From Neodiprion pinetum (taxonomy: Eukaryota; Arthropoda; Insecta; Hymenoptera; Diprionidae), in assembly GCF_021155775.2 (NCBI RefSeq), contig NC_060234.1, positions 34,407,026 through 34,471,025 of the forward strand: a DNA stretch of 64,000 bases, written 5' to 3'. The notes under the pieces were generated by a model that saw nothing but the letters and a program-made list of their open reading frames with translations, was not told the DNA's origin and searched no databases. How positions within the stretch are numbered: position 1 is the first letter of the stretch; each line of letters starts with the position of its first letter. The translations under genes were made by a program, and so were the position numbers. This document shows positions 12,230 through 27,500 of the stretch, piece after piece.

Positions 12230-13834
12230 CAAAGCTCTTTAAACTCGGAATCAATACCGCTGTACGGAATCTTACAATATTTATTTGGAAATTGGGAGTT
12301 TGCTAGTGTCAACGAGGGGATGACTCGTCGTTCTGAGGAAAAAATTAAAAAATGTTACGTCTCGTTTAACCCTAGGCCTGTGATCCCATGATCTTTTCCG
12401 CCTTCTTTTTATTCCCGTGCGTTATTTTTGCCTCTGTCGTTTAAATTTTTCTTGACGCTATACTAATCAGGAGAAATTTCAATCACGGTTTGAATTTATC
12501 TATCTACCTCGAGTTCCTCGTTTTCACCTGTTCTTTGTCTCGACGGGAATCGATCATACCGATCGTACCGTTCCTGCTTTCACGGTGCACCGTATGCATA
12601 TAACGCCCCGCAGATCCAAAGGGGTACCGCTGTTTATAATTGACTGATGAAAGCCCAATCTTCCCGAGTTTGTGCCGAGGTGTGCTTGTCAGCGTGTCGG
12701 ATATGTCTCAAGTGACGTGACTATTCATCGCGTTCCCTACGTCTACTTCGACTCTGCTTGTTCCGCCACCCCGGCAACTGACGCACCTTCAGCGTACCGT
12801 ATCCCATCACACAAATTAAACTCAAACTCCGCAGACTGCTTGCTGTGTAACATGAAGAAATGTTCTAGTTTCTGCAGGTTTTGTTACGTGATAATCCTGT
12901 GGGGAGAAAGCCTTTCCACTTTTTGTCTAATTAAGAATAAGGTTTCACATTCATAATAAAAAGAACCGTGTTTCGTGTGTGAAATATGTTGTTCATTTTT
13001 CACCATTTGCGCGATGATTTTTCAAATGAAATTGCCCCAACCGAGATCAAATTGTTTCGAATATATCGCACAGGTGTGAGAATTTCGTCTGAGGTTTAGA
13101 ATTGATTCAATCTGTAAGGCGGTATCATCGTCTGATGATTCAACGAATTTATGCAAACTAGAATATCTCCCAGAGGGAACTTCGTTGTGTCAAGTCTTCC
13201 CGAATTTCAGTGTAATTTGAAAATTAAATGTAACAGGAGTTTCGCGATGTAGATTTGCTGAGAATAAAATGTACACTCTACCAAATTTCAAGACAAGTTA
13301 CAAAAGTGTTAATTAACAAATACCCTGTAATTGACAAGGTGAAATCGGAAGCTGCATGATTCAAAACCTGGCTTCACGTGTCAAAAATCGAAGAAAGTTT
13401 CACGTGTTTCATTTAACGCGTCAAAGAGCTCTGCTACAAACCGATATTCCGGTTCAAGATTAAGATCCAGAGATTAGATATCCAGAAAATTTGAACCAAG
13501 CCCTTTGCGATATCGACATACATCTACATACCCTGTGAAAGCGTAAACATCAAAGAAAGTGAGGAATAAATGAAAATCCATGAGCACAACGTGTATTAAA
13601 AAAAATTCATTCCGAATTATTTTTGACGCCTACAAAAGCGTAAAGGCGCAAAATAAGCATCGAGCTACGCGCTCGCGAAATTCGCGCGCGGAGGATTTAA
13701 GCAGAGCTTATACAGCCCAGGATAATTCGCGGGTAACATTTCATCGTTAGATCGAAATGAAACTTGAATATGACAATATTATGGAAGAGGGCGCAGGCGC
13801 GATTTGTGAAAACGGCGTTGACGGTCGCTTGTAA

Positions 13835-13858
13835 GGGAGGGGGAGCGAGGGGAGGGGG
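13835..13858 (+). other. G-quadruplex motif
   Basis: Four guanine runs of 3, 5, 4 and 5 bases separated by loops of 1, 5 and 1 bases. This satisfies the classical four-tract quadruplex pattern. It sits in a CpG-rich patch (about 13620-14000) that stands out from the surrounding AT-rich sequence. Confidence 0.7.
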
Positions 13859-15530
13859 AGGCGACGTCGGAGGAAAGCTTTGCGTGTTCGGGTTTCAGTC
13901 TGCATTGCGCATTCACCCCTCGAACGCGTCGCTGGAACGACGCTGCCACAAACGCCGCTAACGCCAGACCAACGCCGTCCGTTACTACTTGCCGCTGCTG
14001 CTGCGTGATAAACACCGTCGAACGACCGACAACCTGTGCAGGCGAATGTGAGTCAGAGCCTTCTTTCAGCTCCCCGTCCGTTGTTTCGTTTTTTTCCAAT
14101 CCTTTTTTTTTTTTAGAAATATTGAAATGAATAATAAAATTATTGTTTCCGTTAGGTACGAATATTTATGCGACAACGGAAAAATAGAAAATAGTAAAAT
14201 TGTAAAGAGAAGATTGGATATCGATGCTTCGTTTCAAGTTGCTTCAATATCGTTACAAAAACTGTTAGAATCGGTGCAAAGTCACGGAAACGGATTTTCA
14301 TTTTTTTTAGTAGTGAATTCGATATTTTCATTATTGTTGATGATAACCAATATCGGTGCAATGGTGTAAGATCGAATATTTAACGACGTCGAAAATATTT
14401 TTCTCGATCAAAAAATTATTTTCGAGATTTTTAACTGTTTTCAAGCCGTTTGATACGAAGCATCGATATGTCAACTTTTGTTATTAATTCCGATACTTAC
14501 TATTCTTTTGAATTTAAACAGATCTTTATAAATTACTAACTCAATAATTTGATTAATTGGTTAGTGTACGGCTACCTCGCAATGTATCGATATTTGTTCC
14601 ACTCAGCTTCTTAAAATTCGTTTCGTTCTTCTTACTGTGACAATATAAGAATTTTCGGATTCACGATTTTGGTCACCAAAAATAGAGTAAATTAAATGTT
14701 ACATTGCTCGTTGAATCCTCGCCTCTTTTATCCTTCAAAAAATGTCTTACATTGCCGTATTCATTATCTCAAGTACACGATCGTAGAAATCTTTCGACGG
14801 ATGAAATATAATATTGCATACGATAATTGCTAACCGAAAATATACCACAACTTCCACGATGCTCATTAAACTTATCTATACATACCGAATTTCTGACCTT
14901 GTTGTTCCGTCGTGAATTTAATAATATATACGTTGGGTCGAATGCATCAGCAGTGAATAAACACCGCCGGTCAATTTACACTCCGATTCTATTGTCATTT
15001 CACCGAAAGTATAGATTATACGTCAAATGGGATTTCGATCTGCTTTAATTGTTCATTCTGCACTGGTATTTTCGGCAGACCATCGGGTGCTTTATGTGGT
15101 AGACAATTAGGCAAAATCCTAACTGATTGTATATTTAAGCCAGACGCTGTTGATGCGATTGTTAATGTATAAAGTTAGCACCTCGTAATCCAGTTTTTCA
15201 GTTTGACTAAAAAAGTAGTTGACTGGAATTGTACCCAAACCGAAGAAAGCTGCATGCTTTGCCACCATAAAAATGTAATTACCACACACTTGGGAATACA
15301 GGGATGGGTGATGATTTATTCATATGTCAAATGAATTTTAACACCCCGTGCGAGGCTTCTAATTTTTTAATTCAACTTCATGCAATTATAATATTTGATG
15401 TGCGATGCAGCAGAGTAAATTCACCCAGCAAAATGTCGTAACGTTTTCGGTTGTCAAGCGTCGCCGCTAGGCGTCAATTCGACTTGACTATCTGCGTGCC
15501 TCCGTGTATCCGTATACCTATATATAACTT

Positions 15531-15565
15531 GTATATGTATACATATACATATACAGGTATATTTT
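15531..15565. repeat. TATACA / ATATAC simple repeat
   Basis: A low-complexity alternation of gtatatgtatacatatacat type, with partial self-complementarity. Confidence 0.8.
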
Positions 15566-18500
15566 ATATAATAGAAGAAAGTTATAAACCGAGCCGTGAA
15601 CGAAGCCTCATCTATCTCCGTCAACTTCGCGAGGATTAAATCGACTTGCTGAAAAATAAAGAAAAGAAGAGAATAAAATGAAAAAAAATTCACCTCACCT
15701 CGCTGTACCCGCTTGCAAAGAAAATTCGTATCAAATATTCGCGGGACATTTGGTCCTGGGTATAGAAGAAAACCAAGCCGGACCAGCGAACCGTCAGCTG
15801 TCCGTCAAAATTTAATTTTTTCAACTTTGCGCGTTGTTTCACGTGTCAGTTTTACAGCTTTTCACGCACCTCGGTTTCTCCATTAATCATACTCATCAAA
15901 AAGCGTTCGTTCATTGTTCCGATAATCGTACCCGATCAAGCTTTGGCGGGAATGATTAAAATCGAAACTGTTGAAGGCTCTAATTTACAAAAGACTTTCG
16001 TCGAAATTACTTTTGAACAAATTATCTCAATCTCGTTTTCTAATTTATTTTCACTTTTTTATCCGTACGTACTGCTGACGTTCATAAAATTTTTACCCAT
16101 CTTGTACACAGATCGTGATTGTTCTTTCACTTCGTGGACCAGACATATGCGGTTGTAAATTTTCGAAATTTCGAAGGGTCCTCGATGCCGGAAATATCAA
16201 GGAAAAACCGGGCTTCTCATAACTCGTGGAAAAGTAATAGGATTGCAACTTGAAAGCTTTAGGGCATATAGGTAAAAGTGAAAATCCCCTGACGGGTTCG
16301 TCTGAGAAGAAGCCCATTTGTCTTTCGCCGCGAGCGTTTCTGCAGGATGCGGATATAAAGCACCGACGAACACTTACATATACATACTTCATGGTACGTA
16401 AAGCCATTCGTATGCCAGTGAAGCATGATGCAGGTGTTGGTGTATCGAAATACTGACTGTCGATATTGCAAAAGTAGGCGAGATATATTTTTCACGGGCA
16501 TATTAAGATTTCGTGGAGCGTTACACACAGTTTCACCCTCATACATTTTGTCGCAGGTGTGCGAGTAATCGTGAAATTCCGTCATTCTTTATGGAGAAAA
16601 TATTGTGATCGAAATCGCTGAATGTATAAATCCATTGGACTAAATTGGATCGACGTTGATTATACGTTTCCTCTTCTTAAGAGATTGCAATTTCGATAAT
16701 ATAACTATAAACGCGAAAGATTGTTCGCCACGAGTTTTCAGTTCAGTTGAACTGAGATCACCGTATTTTCTCTACGAAATATTTCTTTCCACTAAATCTT
16801 TTGAAAATTAATGCAACTTACTTAGTGCGTGGTAAAACTGAACTCTTGAAATTAAACAAAATCACCGCTGCGAAAAGGAACAGACAATATTTGCGGAAGT
16901 TTGTAATGATTTTATTGAAAATGGCGAATTTCCATTTTTCAACCCCTCCAAATCAGATCGCGTCAATGGTTCAAGTCTTCTGAATGCCGAAGCCAGATTT
17001 TAGTTTGAGTCGTCTGCTTCATTTCCCTGGAGGATGATTCGAACCCTACATGCACTATTTTCTGAGGCGCTAGTTTTGCCGTGCGAGCGTTTGTTTTCGT
17101 TTCCGTCGCACTGGAAGACGAAAACATGGGAGACTTTCTTCCGAGTCATTGCGTTCAGTAAGTGTGCAGGTTTAAACCAAGTTTTCATCAAGTCATTTCA
17201 AACGAGCAAATGTCAACCGTGGCTGAAATGCCAAATGACACGAAAAGAATTCGAAAGAGAGAGTGGAATAACAGGGTGAGAAATAGAGGAAAAAACTGGC
17301 ATCTCTTAACGACAACATTAGAATTTTAATTAACAACTGGTAAGTAGTGATCTTTTGAATCGTATTACCAAGACTGGAAATCGGCCATCAGCAGCGTGTG
17401 CGAATTGTTTTTCAATCACGGATTTCAAAAGAGACGAAACAGTTTGTAGATATTTGGCGAGAGCGGGATACTCCCAAAGTTCAACAAACAATGAAAAACT
17501 TGGAAAGAGATTTTAGAAAACTTGACGACGAACTACTTCACAGACAAAAATTTACCTTTCGGTTATATTTTTACGGCGGTCTTCAATCATTCTCACTTAT
17601 AAGATAAACTATAAAAAAAGTTTTCGCTTAGTGTGTACTTGTGCTGATACCGTTGTCACATTTTCGCGATCAATCATTGCCAATCTGCGATCAGGATGGG
17701 AGGGAGGAGTCGACGTTCGTTCATGTGAGGACCTGATTGTGCCTCATAATCGTGTGCAAAAGCGATTCGATTAGCGATTTGGTATTCACCGAATGTTAAA
17801 TTACGCGACAGAGAAACGCGAAAACGAATCGCGGACAGATGAATAGAATTGGGGTGAAAAAAATCTGGCGCGAATTTGTTACCCTTTCGTTCGTATAATT
17901 TCCCGGAGGCAATCCCTGAGCAATGAAAAAAGTGAGACACATTTTTATGTCGCGTATACTGTATATTGGCGAAGAAGTCAATTCACGTACTTGGCTCTTG
18001 GGATAACGTGATAGACCTGAGAAAAGTCGAGAGACAGAGCTGATCGAAAAGTCTGTGAAAGCAGGCGGTTTACGATAAAATCCAATACACTGGAAAAAAA
18101 AATAAAAATAAAGGATAACCGAAAAATACCGAAACACTTACTCGACACTCTTGCTTGAGCCCTATTTCTCGCAAAAACTCTGAACCAACCGATTGTTCCA
18201 ACAATTTTTCTCAAAGTTGGGAAAATATGTTAAAATCCATGGGTGGAGGGTGGAATTTGACGGGCCAATGAGAGAGCATAATTTACGACATTACAGCTGG
18301 TCTCGCACGTGCCGATGATAAGTATCAATATGTAAGGAGTAATAGTATCAATTTGCGAAAGACGCCCTGGGGATAAAATGGGTTTTCTTAATACCGCTTC
18401 CGCCTTTAAGCTCGGTAGACCAAATTTTACGGTGATTTGACGCGGTTAGGTTTACTCAGGGATAACCCCTCGGCCCTGGCTCGAGAAATTCCCCTCGCTT

Positions 18501-21500
18501 CTGTTATCGTCTTTCTGCAAGCGTTCGCCCGGTTGCGAAATGTAATGCTTCATCGGGACTCACCGCCTGTGCGCAATATAACCTCGATCCAACGATCCGG
18601 CAGTTGGGTCGCCTGCGTTTCCCTTTGGTTACGATTACGGTTCATCTGATATTTGAGATCGAAAATTTATCAACGAATTCGGAAGCCCCTTGTGTTCACC
18701 CAATTTTCCATCCTTGCCACTGACGTTCCCTGGCAGTTCATTTATTCCTCGTTGGAGTTTTCCAGCCCCGCCAATTTCAATCTTTCGTATAATGTCCAAA
18801 AGCCGTTTGCAAATTTATCAAATTCGTGTACGAGGAAAAAATCTAACTATACCCAATCGTTAATTTTTCCATCACAAGTTTACTCCAGTTGGAATAGTCG
18901 GACACACAGACTTGGAATAAATAGATATACTTATCGAAGACTTAATAAATTGGTTGGTCCATACGTCAGACAAAATTTATCCAAATTGTTAAATTTGAAA
19001 TTGATTGAAATTTTTCTTCGTTCGCATTAACGAAATTTTCCATATTTCCTATCCTGTTTTGAAGGAGGAGATTTTTTATCGTTACAACGGCCTGAGGAAA
19101 CGCGTTATAGGATATCTTTTCCGGCTTAAACTTAAGCCGCGTGTGAACCGCAACCGTTTTTGAATTTTTCACAAAAAGGATTTTCTTCCGGATAGGGAGA
19201 CGCGAGATGAGTAAAGCCATGGGCGACGAAATTTCAGAGACACATGCGAGGTCTTTGAGCACGGATGATGCTCGTATGGTTTCCACGATGATGAATAGAC
19301 CCTCTGCCTTTCCAAACACGGAACGGTGTTGAACCGACGGTTGTAATCACGACGTCATTATGCGTTTTCAGACATCCAGATACAGCCGAGCCTCGAGAAT
19401 GGTTCAATTAAGGTCCGCCCTGTCTTCTAATGCGCTATTGTTCCGAGATGGGAGCAGGGATTTGCCATATCACGAGGCCGTTTGGTTATCTGCGATATTT
19501 CGTTTCTTCGTCGAAGCGATCCGTCTCAATAATGAGGGCATAAATAAAAAAGCGAGTACTTACCCGCAAGGCGTACTCTTTTATACCGCGCGTGTAACAA
19601 AAGGCACGAATGTCCTGCAGCTTCGACGAACCGAATTGATGGTGCGTTTATTAGCTGGGAGCAGAATATGCGCCATTCGGTACTGTGAACTGTACAAGGT
19701 AATACGAGACGATGCGAAGTACTGATTCGGGGATAAGGAGGCGGTCATAAAAATCAGCGATTTATCGCAGGCTAGTTTAACGGCTGTAGTATAAAGCTCA
19801 TTCACGATTCACCCTCGGATTACAGTCTCAGCCCAAATTATTTTTGGTGCCACTCGCTATTTGAAATATTCATTCAGCCGATACACGCAGTTAGGCTTTA
19901 AACGAGTGATGGAATATATACTAGAGCTCACATCACGGAATTGAATCGCTTATTAAAGGGGATCGGGCGTGGGTTAATTTGGACAAATGGGTAAAATAAA
20001 AAAACAGTCGAATTGGATGCACGTGTGCTAGAAAGTTCATTTTTTACATTAACGAAATTATTCCGTGATGTCGGTGAACGATGTAATTTTCGCTGATCAA
20101 ACTACAGATGAAAGCTTTTTTTCGAATAACTTCCAGGGACCCTGAAAATTTACACCAGTATACAACATATTCCCGATTCTTGCTCGTGACGGATAAACTA
20201 AATTGGGTTGCAGACGATTCGTGACACATTAATCTCTTTCGACGGTTTCAACGGTTAGACTGTCAGAATTTACTGCGCAAAAGATCTAATTTCATATCTT
20301 TCTACTTTCGTGTATATATGTATGTACACCCAGTAACATAACACGTGGCTTACGGGTTTTCCCCTATTCCAAGGGAAGCTGACCGACCGATTGTAAGAGG
20401 ACGAGTTGAGAGCGACGCATTATTAAGAGTTTCGATTCACTTTTAAAGAAGTGATTTCTATTACGCGCAGAAGACACCCACCCCTCAATTTTCTCTTCGT
20501 TTCTCGACGCTACGCGGATACTTTCTTTTTTTCCTTCGCTCCGTTGTATCCTCTCCTCGATTTCTTCTTTTCTCTCGTCCCATTTCTTGCCGACGTTCTC
20601 CTCCTTTTCGCCCGCTTTCGCTTTTCTTTTTTCTTTTCGTTTTCCGAATGTTGCTTGGATTTATACTCCCGTCTATACGTAGGAAAAAGCCATTGTTACG
20701 ACTTTTCCTTAAATTCAATTTAATTCCATTGAATTCCATTATACTCCATCAAGTTGCCAGCTTGGCCAACCCCTCATCGCCCTCTATAGGCCATGCGGCC
20801 CATTGTCCCTCCTCGCACCCTTAACACTGGACGTAGACATGTACGAGCGGAAAACAAATGGTCACCTTCCATTTATCGCTTGCATGCGTATATAGTAACC
20901 TACCTATACTGCATACCGACTAACGTTCACTTTGTGAACCTATTTTATGCAGGAAAATCAAGACGTAAACTGCAGCTGCACGGGTAACAAATTTTCACGG
21001 CGTGGTGTGATGCCTTGTACTCATAAATTGAAATTTACGATCCTACGCGTACATAATATGAACGTGGATTTGAAAATTAGGTTATCTGCAGTTGAATGCA
21101 TAAACTTATTACCTCACGCTTCTTTTCCTTTCCTATAAATATTAATAAACCTGCGTGTTTTACCGGGATCGCGGTGTCAGTTTCAACCGCGGTTATTCAA
21201 CTCGGCTTTTATAGACATTTTACTATTTTAGAACTGCTCATTCACGCGCAGTAAAAACTGTTTATTAAATACAGGCGCAATATCGATCACGCGAAGGCAT
21301 TAACTTCGACACGTACTGCGTTTCTCGCACCTGAAGCTTCAATGAACGTGGACATGAGATCTACCAGTGATAATTTCTTTCGGTGTTTCTGAGTAGAAAA
21401 AGAGTAAGCGCGTGTTTTTATCACCAATTCAATAAAATTAAAATTTCATGTTGACAAGCATAAATCTATAACAGAAACGTGAATTAGCCACTAATTATCG

Positions 21501-24500
21501 AGTGTATGATACTCGGATTTGCAAAAGTTTTCTCTGTCGGTGTCACCGATTTCTTCTCGTAACTATGTGTAACGTGATTTGAGTCAAGGTGGCCCTCTGC
21601 TAGCGAAGGCTCGCAAAAGCGCCATTTATATCAATTTATGATTTCGCAAGTGGCGAAACGTGAAACAATCCTTTTCTGCACTTTACAAAGCAAACTGTCC
21701 ACCCTTGACAGCGATATACAAAGGTATTAACTTTGTTACTATCACATTTATCACATTTTCATTTCACCCGCTGGGTGATAAATTTCACAATAAAAATACC
21801 GAAAAGAAGTGTGTGAGAGGAAAAATAATTGCACGAATATGAATTGTACTCCAGAAATGATAGAGTACGCTTCTTATAATATAAAGTGAGCAATTCGGCG
21901 TGTGGAAAGAAATTCAACAAACTCAATTTTAATACTTTTTTTTCTGTTTTAACGTGTTCGATTCACGTTCAATATCAGAATATCTGTCAAGCCATCACGT
22001 GCGGCGTTTTTTTCTTGTACCACAAGCGTGTACGAACGGTTCGAAATCGATGGATTGACGTAGTTTGAGAAAAGATCGAAGGTAAGCCGGCATTCGATTC
22101 GGGGGAAGAATAAAAGCGTTGTAATAAAATGCAAAATAGTTTACACACTAACGATGACGACTACAATAAATATGTACAGACTGTACATGCCTTGTACAAA
22201 ATGCCAAACTCTAAAGGTTTATTTGCGGTGGTTCGAAATCGACTTGCAAATGGCATTAGGCCAAGCACGATTCCATCGTACCATATAACATCCGATGCCC
22301 CTGATAAACGCGCAATTATTTATATTATACTGACTTGTCACGCGGATAGGATATCCCGATTTCCCCTTGTTACACGCGGTGAGGCTTACACGTGTATATA
22401 TACCGTGTATATGACACATAGGTATCTGTGTCGTGGCCAACGATCCAGATAAGGATCACCGTTTGGGCTCGATCGATATCGTACCTGGTCACCCGGCTTC
22501 CGTGTGTTGAACAATCATGCAAATTTTTTTCGCAAATTGCTGAATTTCTCTGTGTAAGCTCTGTGATAAACGTATGAAAAAGAAAGAAAACTCGGCAGAC
22601 ATAATTACGAAATCTGTCGATTAACGATTTCAGTTCATAGATTCAATTCTGACGTGTAACCTATTTCTTTTTTGGAAATACCGAAACTCGAATTTTTTAC
22701 TTCAAAACAGCATCTGGCCAGTAAACCTGGCGTAAATTTATTCTCAAACCTTCTTTCAATAAATTTTACGACATTCGTTTCAGGTTTGTCAATTTTTTAT
22801 TTTTATGGTATTCTCGAAAAATACCGTGCGCGTAGTATGAGATCTAAATTTCAAAGCAGCGTTCCGTCGAACGAAAAGAGACGTTTCATCAAAAATGGAA
22901 GAAGCCAGTTCAGCCCCGAATATTTCCGATTTATTACACGGCTGGTGACTCTTTACCTTTGCGGTGTGAAAAAGTTTGTCCGTAACGCGATACGCATCAG
23001 CAGTGGAAGTTAGATAGCTGCAGACAAAGTTGATTTCCCAGTCAACCGTTATATACGTGACCTCTCGTTATCTCCTGGGTCGGAAATAAAGTTAACACGA
23101 GTTCCGCTACGAAGCGAGAGGATCGTAAACTTTCCGAGTAGAATCGTCTCGATTAGTTTTGGCGACGGTTCGAGGATGATCGCTAGCGGATTGATTAAAG
23201 CTCCGAGTCACCCCGCGGGCTTCGACTGCCGGTTGAATTAGTCATACGCGTGTGCAATTCCGTCGAGAGGACGGGACGATGCGGAGACAGACGCGCGGCG
23301 TAGAACCGACACGTCGATAATTGTCTCGACCATGTTCGAGGCTTTCTATCTACACCTGTGACAACAGTCACCAGCCGCCCCTGGAATCGGATCAATTTCC
23401 CCAGTCGAAAATTAATCGGATCCGTGATTATCCCAGAGAATTCCGTGACGCGCGATGCACTTTCCGTGCAGTCAAACTCGGGAATTCCCTCGTCAGTCTT
23501 CCCGTTTTCCCAACTTTACCGGACGCTCTCCTCGAATCCCTCAGAATCCCTCGAGCATCCCTCCGACGACACGAGGCCAGTAATTTGCTTTATAGCGGTT
23601 CTCATGGTTTCGTGGTTTACGTTGGTCGTACACGGTTCCACTGCGAGGAATTCCCTCAATCCGAGGTCTGGTTTTGATATTTATTGTAAAGTCTGATGAT
23701 TGCAATTTGCAGTGATTTTTTTTCCCGACGGAATATAAATGACAGGAGAGAAATTTAAAAATACCGTACTATCCTGACCAAAATGTTACTCGATACTTCA
23801 AAGCAAGATGCTGGGAATGTGTGAGAAAATTACCATAAGTGTTCAAAAGAGACGCGAAATTTATTAGAAACGTCTTGAGTGAAAACTACGAGAATGACAG
23901 GATTTGAAAAATAACCGAGGCGCTAAAAATTCTTGTTTTGATGCGGGATAAAAATTATGGCCGGTATTTTTTCAGACACGTCCAAAGCTACTGTATATCA
24001 TGCTGGAGAAAAGCGTGTAACGTATCTCTGAACCCTTGCGGTAACCGCTGGTGAGTTGCTTTCGTATATAGTCGTAAATCACGCCGCCGAGCTTGTATTT
24101 ACAGTGGGATATCTCACGTTCTCCACACCCGGTTGGCAATTTCAATTAAACTCGACTCGGATTCCGCTGTATAATTGCCAAGCACCCTTTAAGTGGATCG
24201 CGAATCTACTTGGCGACAAAAACTGGGACAGCGTAGCAACCGAAGCTCAGGCGTCTATTAATCGGGGGGGGACTGTAATTTGTCAGAAGAGAAGCGCGCA
24301 ATGAATATCAATATTCGATCCGGACGAAAGATCCAAATCCAGCCGACGATTTCGAATTTCAAATCCTAGACTTTTTAAAAATACTTTTCGATAACGGGAG
24401 GTGATTTGATTTTGGAGACGCTGAATTTTGAAAAATGCAAAAAACAGGAAAGGAAAAAAAAAACACATCTACGAAATTGCCAAGGATTTTCACTGCTACG

Positions 24501-27500
24501 CTTCGACTTGAAATACTGGACTACTTGAAATTCCAATTTGAGTGGTCGACGCATATTCATCGGACCGAATTGCTCAGCAGCTTGATTCTGCAGCAACGTT
24601 AATTCCTAATGAACGGGTAACGGGAGTAAATTGATGTTAATTATGGATGGCAGGGCTGACCCATCACTTTGTTAGGTGTTGGCTGACCGAGCTGTTTAAT
24701 GTACCCGGTAATCGGGACGGCCATCTATTAGACGTTTATTCCTTCGTTGTGCACGAATACATATGGGAAAGCTTCGCGCGGTCTCATCACTCATTCATCC
24801 CCAAAATGTTGCAGACCCCTCGATACTGTATTCGGATTAAATTCTGATTCTCATGATTTGAAAGCGGTAGTTACTCGACTGTGGATGACACCAAACTCCG
24901 ATGACGATGAATGCCTGAATCATGACGAGGCAGAGGTTATCATAAGTTTGACGTCGATATTGAATGATAGCTAAATTTTCAACGTTTCTGCAATTTTGTG
25001 CGACAAAGCTCCGTGAATCGAGGGAAACAAGTGAAATTTTTCGTATCTGTTAAGTGGTTAAGATGGATGCCGGTAATGCAATGGTGCGGTTAAGCCACGA
25101 AATGAGGACGCCTCTGGAGCTCAACAACCCTAAATTTATAGCTTAAATGCGCCTCAATTGACTCACTTAAAGCTTTTTGTAAGACGTTCACCTCGATTGC
25201 GGATCCCAGGCTCGCCCTGCAAGTGATTGATTTTACCAAGTTGGTTGGTTTTAAACCACAGACTTAAGATGATAAGCGTTAGGATAACTTGCGGTTTTCG
25301 TAATCCAATCTTGGAAATGGAGAAAAAATTGAAAACAAATCAAACCAGATGATCTCCGTAATATCAGAGTGCAGCTTAGTGTTTGGAGAAAGAACTGGTT
25401 CTGAAAATCATAAAAACGTACGCCAATTTGCGATTGAATTATTCGCCCCGAGGAGCGTGTTTACATACTTATGTATATAAAAATCTAGCCGCAGAAATAT
25501 AAATCGTGATAAAGCTCCGAGTGACGATGTAGATATTCTGAGGTTCGCAAATAATCCCGACCGTTTGTCGGCAAGTTTTTCTCCAACACGGGCAACGATG
25601 CGGTGAAAATTAGAATTAATTTCCTGCCAGAGATTGCAAGCAAACTCGAATCCTGATAATTTAATAAGCCACGTTTGCTCGCAATTCCTTTATCCAAATA
25701 TTTGATTCCTCAACGATTTTCCGGTGAAAACGGATGATGAAAATTAAATTGCTTGTTCATTACCGCATCCGGATCACGCGAATCAATTAGGTTTCTGATC
25801 ATGATCGTATTAGTCCGACGAGCGATGAACATCTGTGAAGCTTACAGGTATACTTTTGACCCCTTTTTAATCAGCCCAAAGCCGCGTCCGTCGCCGGCCG
25901 GCCAACCTGCGGAAAAGGGATAAAAAGCGAAAAATAATGTTCATCATTTGAACCCTTGGTAGCACAAGTCGGACGCTAGGGACGCCGGGCGTCGAGGCGG
26001 CGCGCGTGATATTGCGTGGGATCGATATCATGGCGCCAGCTAGCCTCTAGGTATCCCGTTAACGGTACACGTACAATCTATAAGGTGCGCTATACGTAAT
26101 TTTCATGCTTAAGTCCGTCGCCCGCGGTCTTCGCGCGGCTTAATCCCGACCACGGTTGGGAGAAGGGTGGTGGCTGTGCATTCGAGGTATAAGGTTCATA
26201 AAATTGCAGACTCAATTTACGGCCCGACTCTTGTTACGACGATCTGCATTGAAGACGAGACTCGAGGGGCTTCGAAAGAAATTTGCATCGTTTCACGTGG
26301 AAGGTGACATGTCCGTCTTACTCGTTTCGAGCCGCGTCAATCAGTCATTCAAATTCACCCGAGGTTGTGCAAAGTTACTCGGACTTACGTAGTCGGAATT
26401 ACGCGAATTCATGTGAAGTCACTCGAAGGCATGCGGAGTCACGAGAAACTGTCTAAAGTGAAACGGAGTCAGTGGTAAAAGCCATGTTTGTTTGATTGAC
26501 GAAATTTGGAGCATCCACGGTTAGAAAAAAAATGTCCCGGCAAGTCCACTAAAATTTTTGGGTCGGTTTGACCATTTTTCGATGTATTACCAAGCAAAAC
26601 GTACAAATTAAATGTTGTTACGACAATTTTAATGTTAAAATTACAATAATTTGTGTCACATTTACTAACAGAAATGTAACAAATAGCTCAAATATGAAGT
26701 GGACCTGCTGGGACATTACGTTTAGTTCAATTTTTCTAGAAGTGTACTTTCGTCTTTAGACTTGAAACTAATTATAGCGACAGCTCGTAACTTGGAATAA
26801 AAATATTTGGCTATTTACGGAGTAATTGGATAATAAACTTGCCGAAGCGAGACACCCGCTACACTGATGCGAGTAACGATCCAGTAATTGACTTTCGTCG
26901 TGTTAAATGAAAAAAAAAACTAGCTACGTTTTATGAAATTATTCTCGATGCAGCGGTTACAAGTATATATGTTCTTCGGTAATACGTAACCTACCACCGG
27001 AACAATTTGGTTCTTTTCAAAAATTTTTGCAAACCTTGATGAGTTCGTTCAACTAAGAGTTTACAACGTAAAGATCAACGGTTTCGTACTGGGATGTTTG
27101 AGTGGTTCTTGCGTTCTCCGAGCTTTAAAAAGCAGCAAACGGCTCCTGATAATATTAAATATCAGAATCAACAGTTGGATCGTTGAATCACTGATTTTTT
27201 TCCTTATCTCGATGAACGTATGATGCTGTTTTACTTTTCAGAGGGTTTTAAAGTTCGTTAGACATCCTTATGCATTAGGATCACGGTAATTTGAAATAGA
27301 GTACCACTTCCCTACACAAGTATATTATATATGATACTTCCGTACCATTTTCCCATTATCGATGTAATTACATATTTGCATAGAATAACCTGTGAACACC
27401 GGTGTGTAGGTGACTATCGTAAAAATAACACGTTCGCTTGCTCTTTCCATGAAGTAAACAGTCATCGCGTACTTGAGAGCTGGAACTGGAGCTACTTTAT

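Noticed and set aside
17025..17050. Minus-strand GGTTCGAATCA, a possible tRNA B-box
   Set aside because: The T-stem does not pair and no cloverleaf can be drawn around it.
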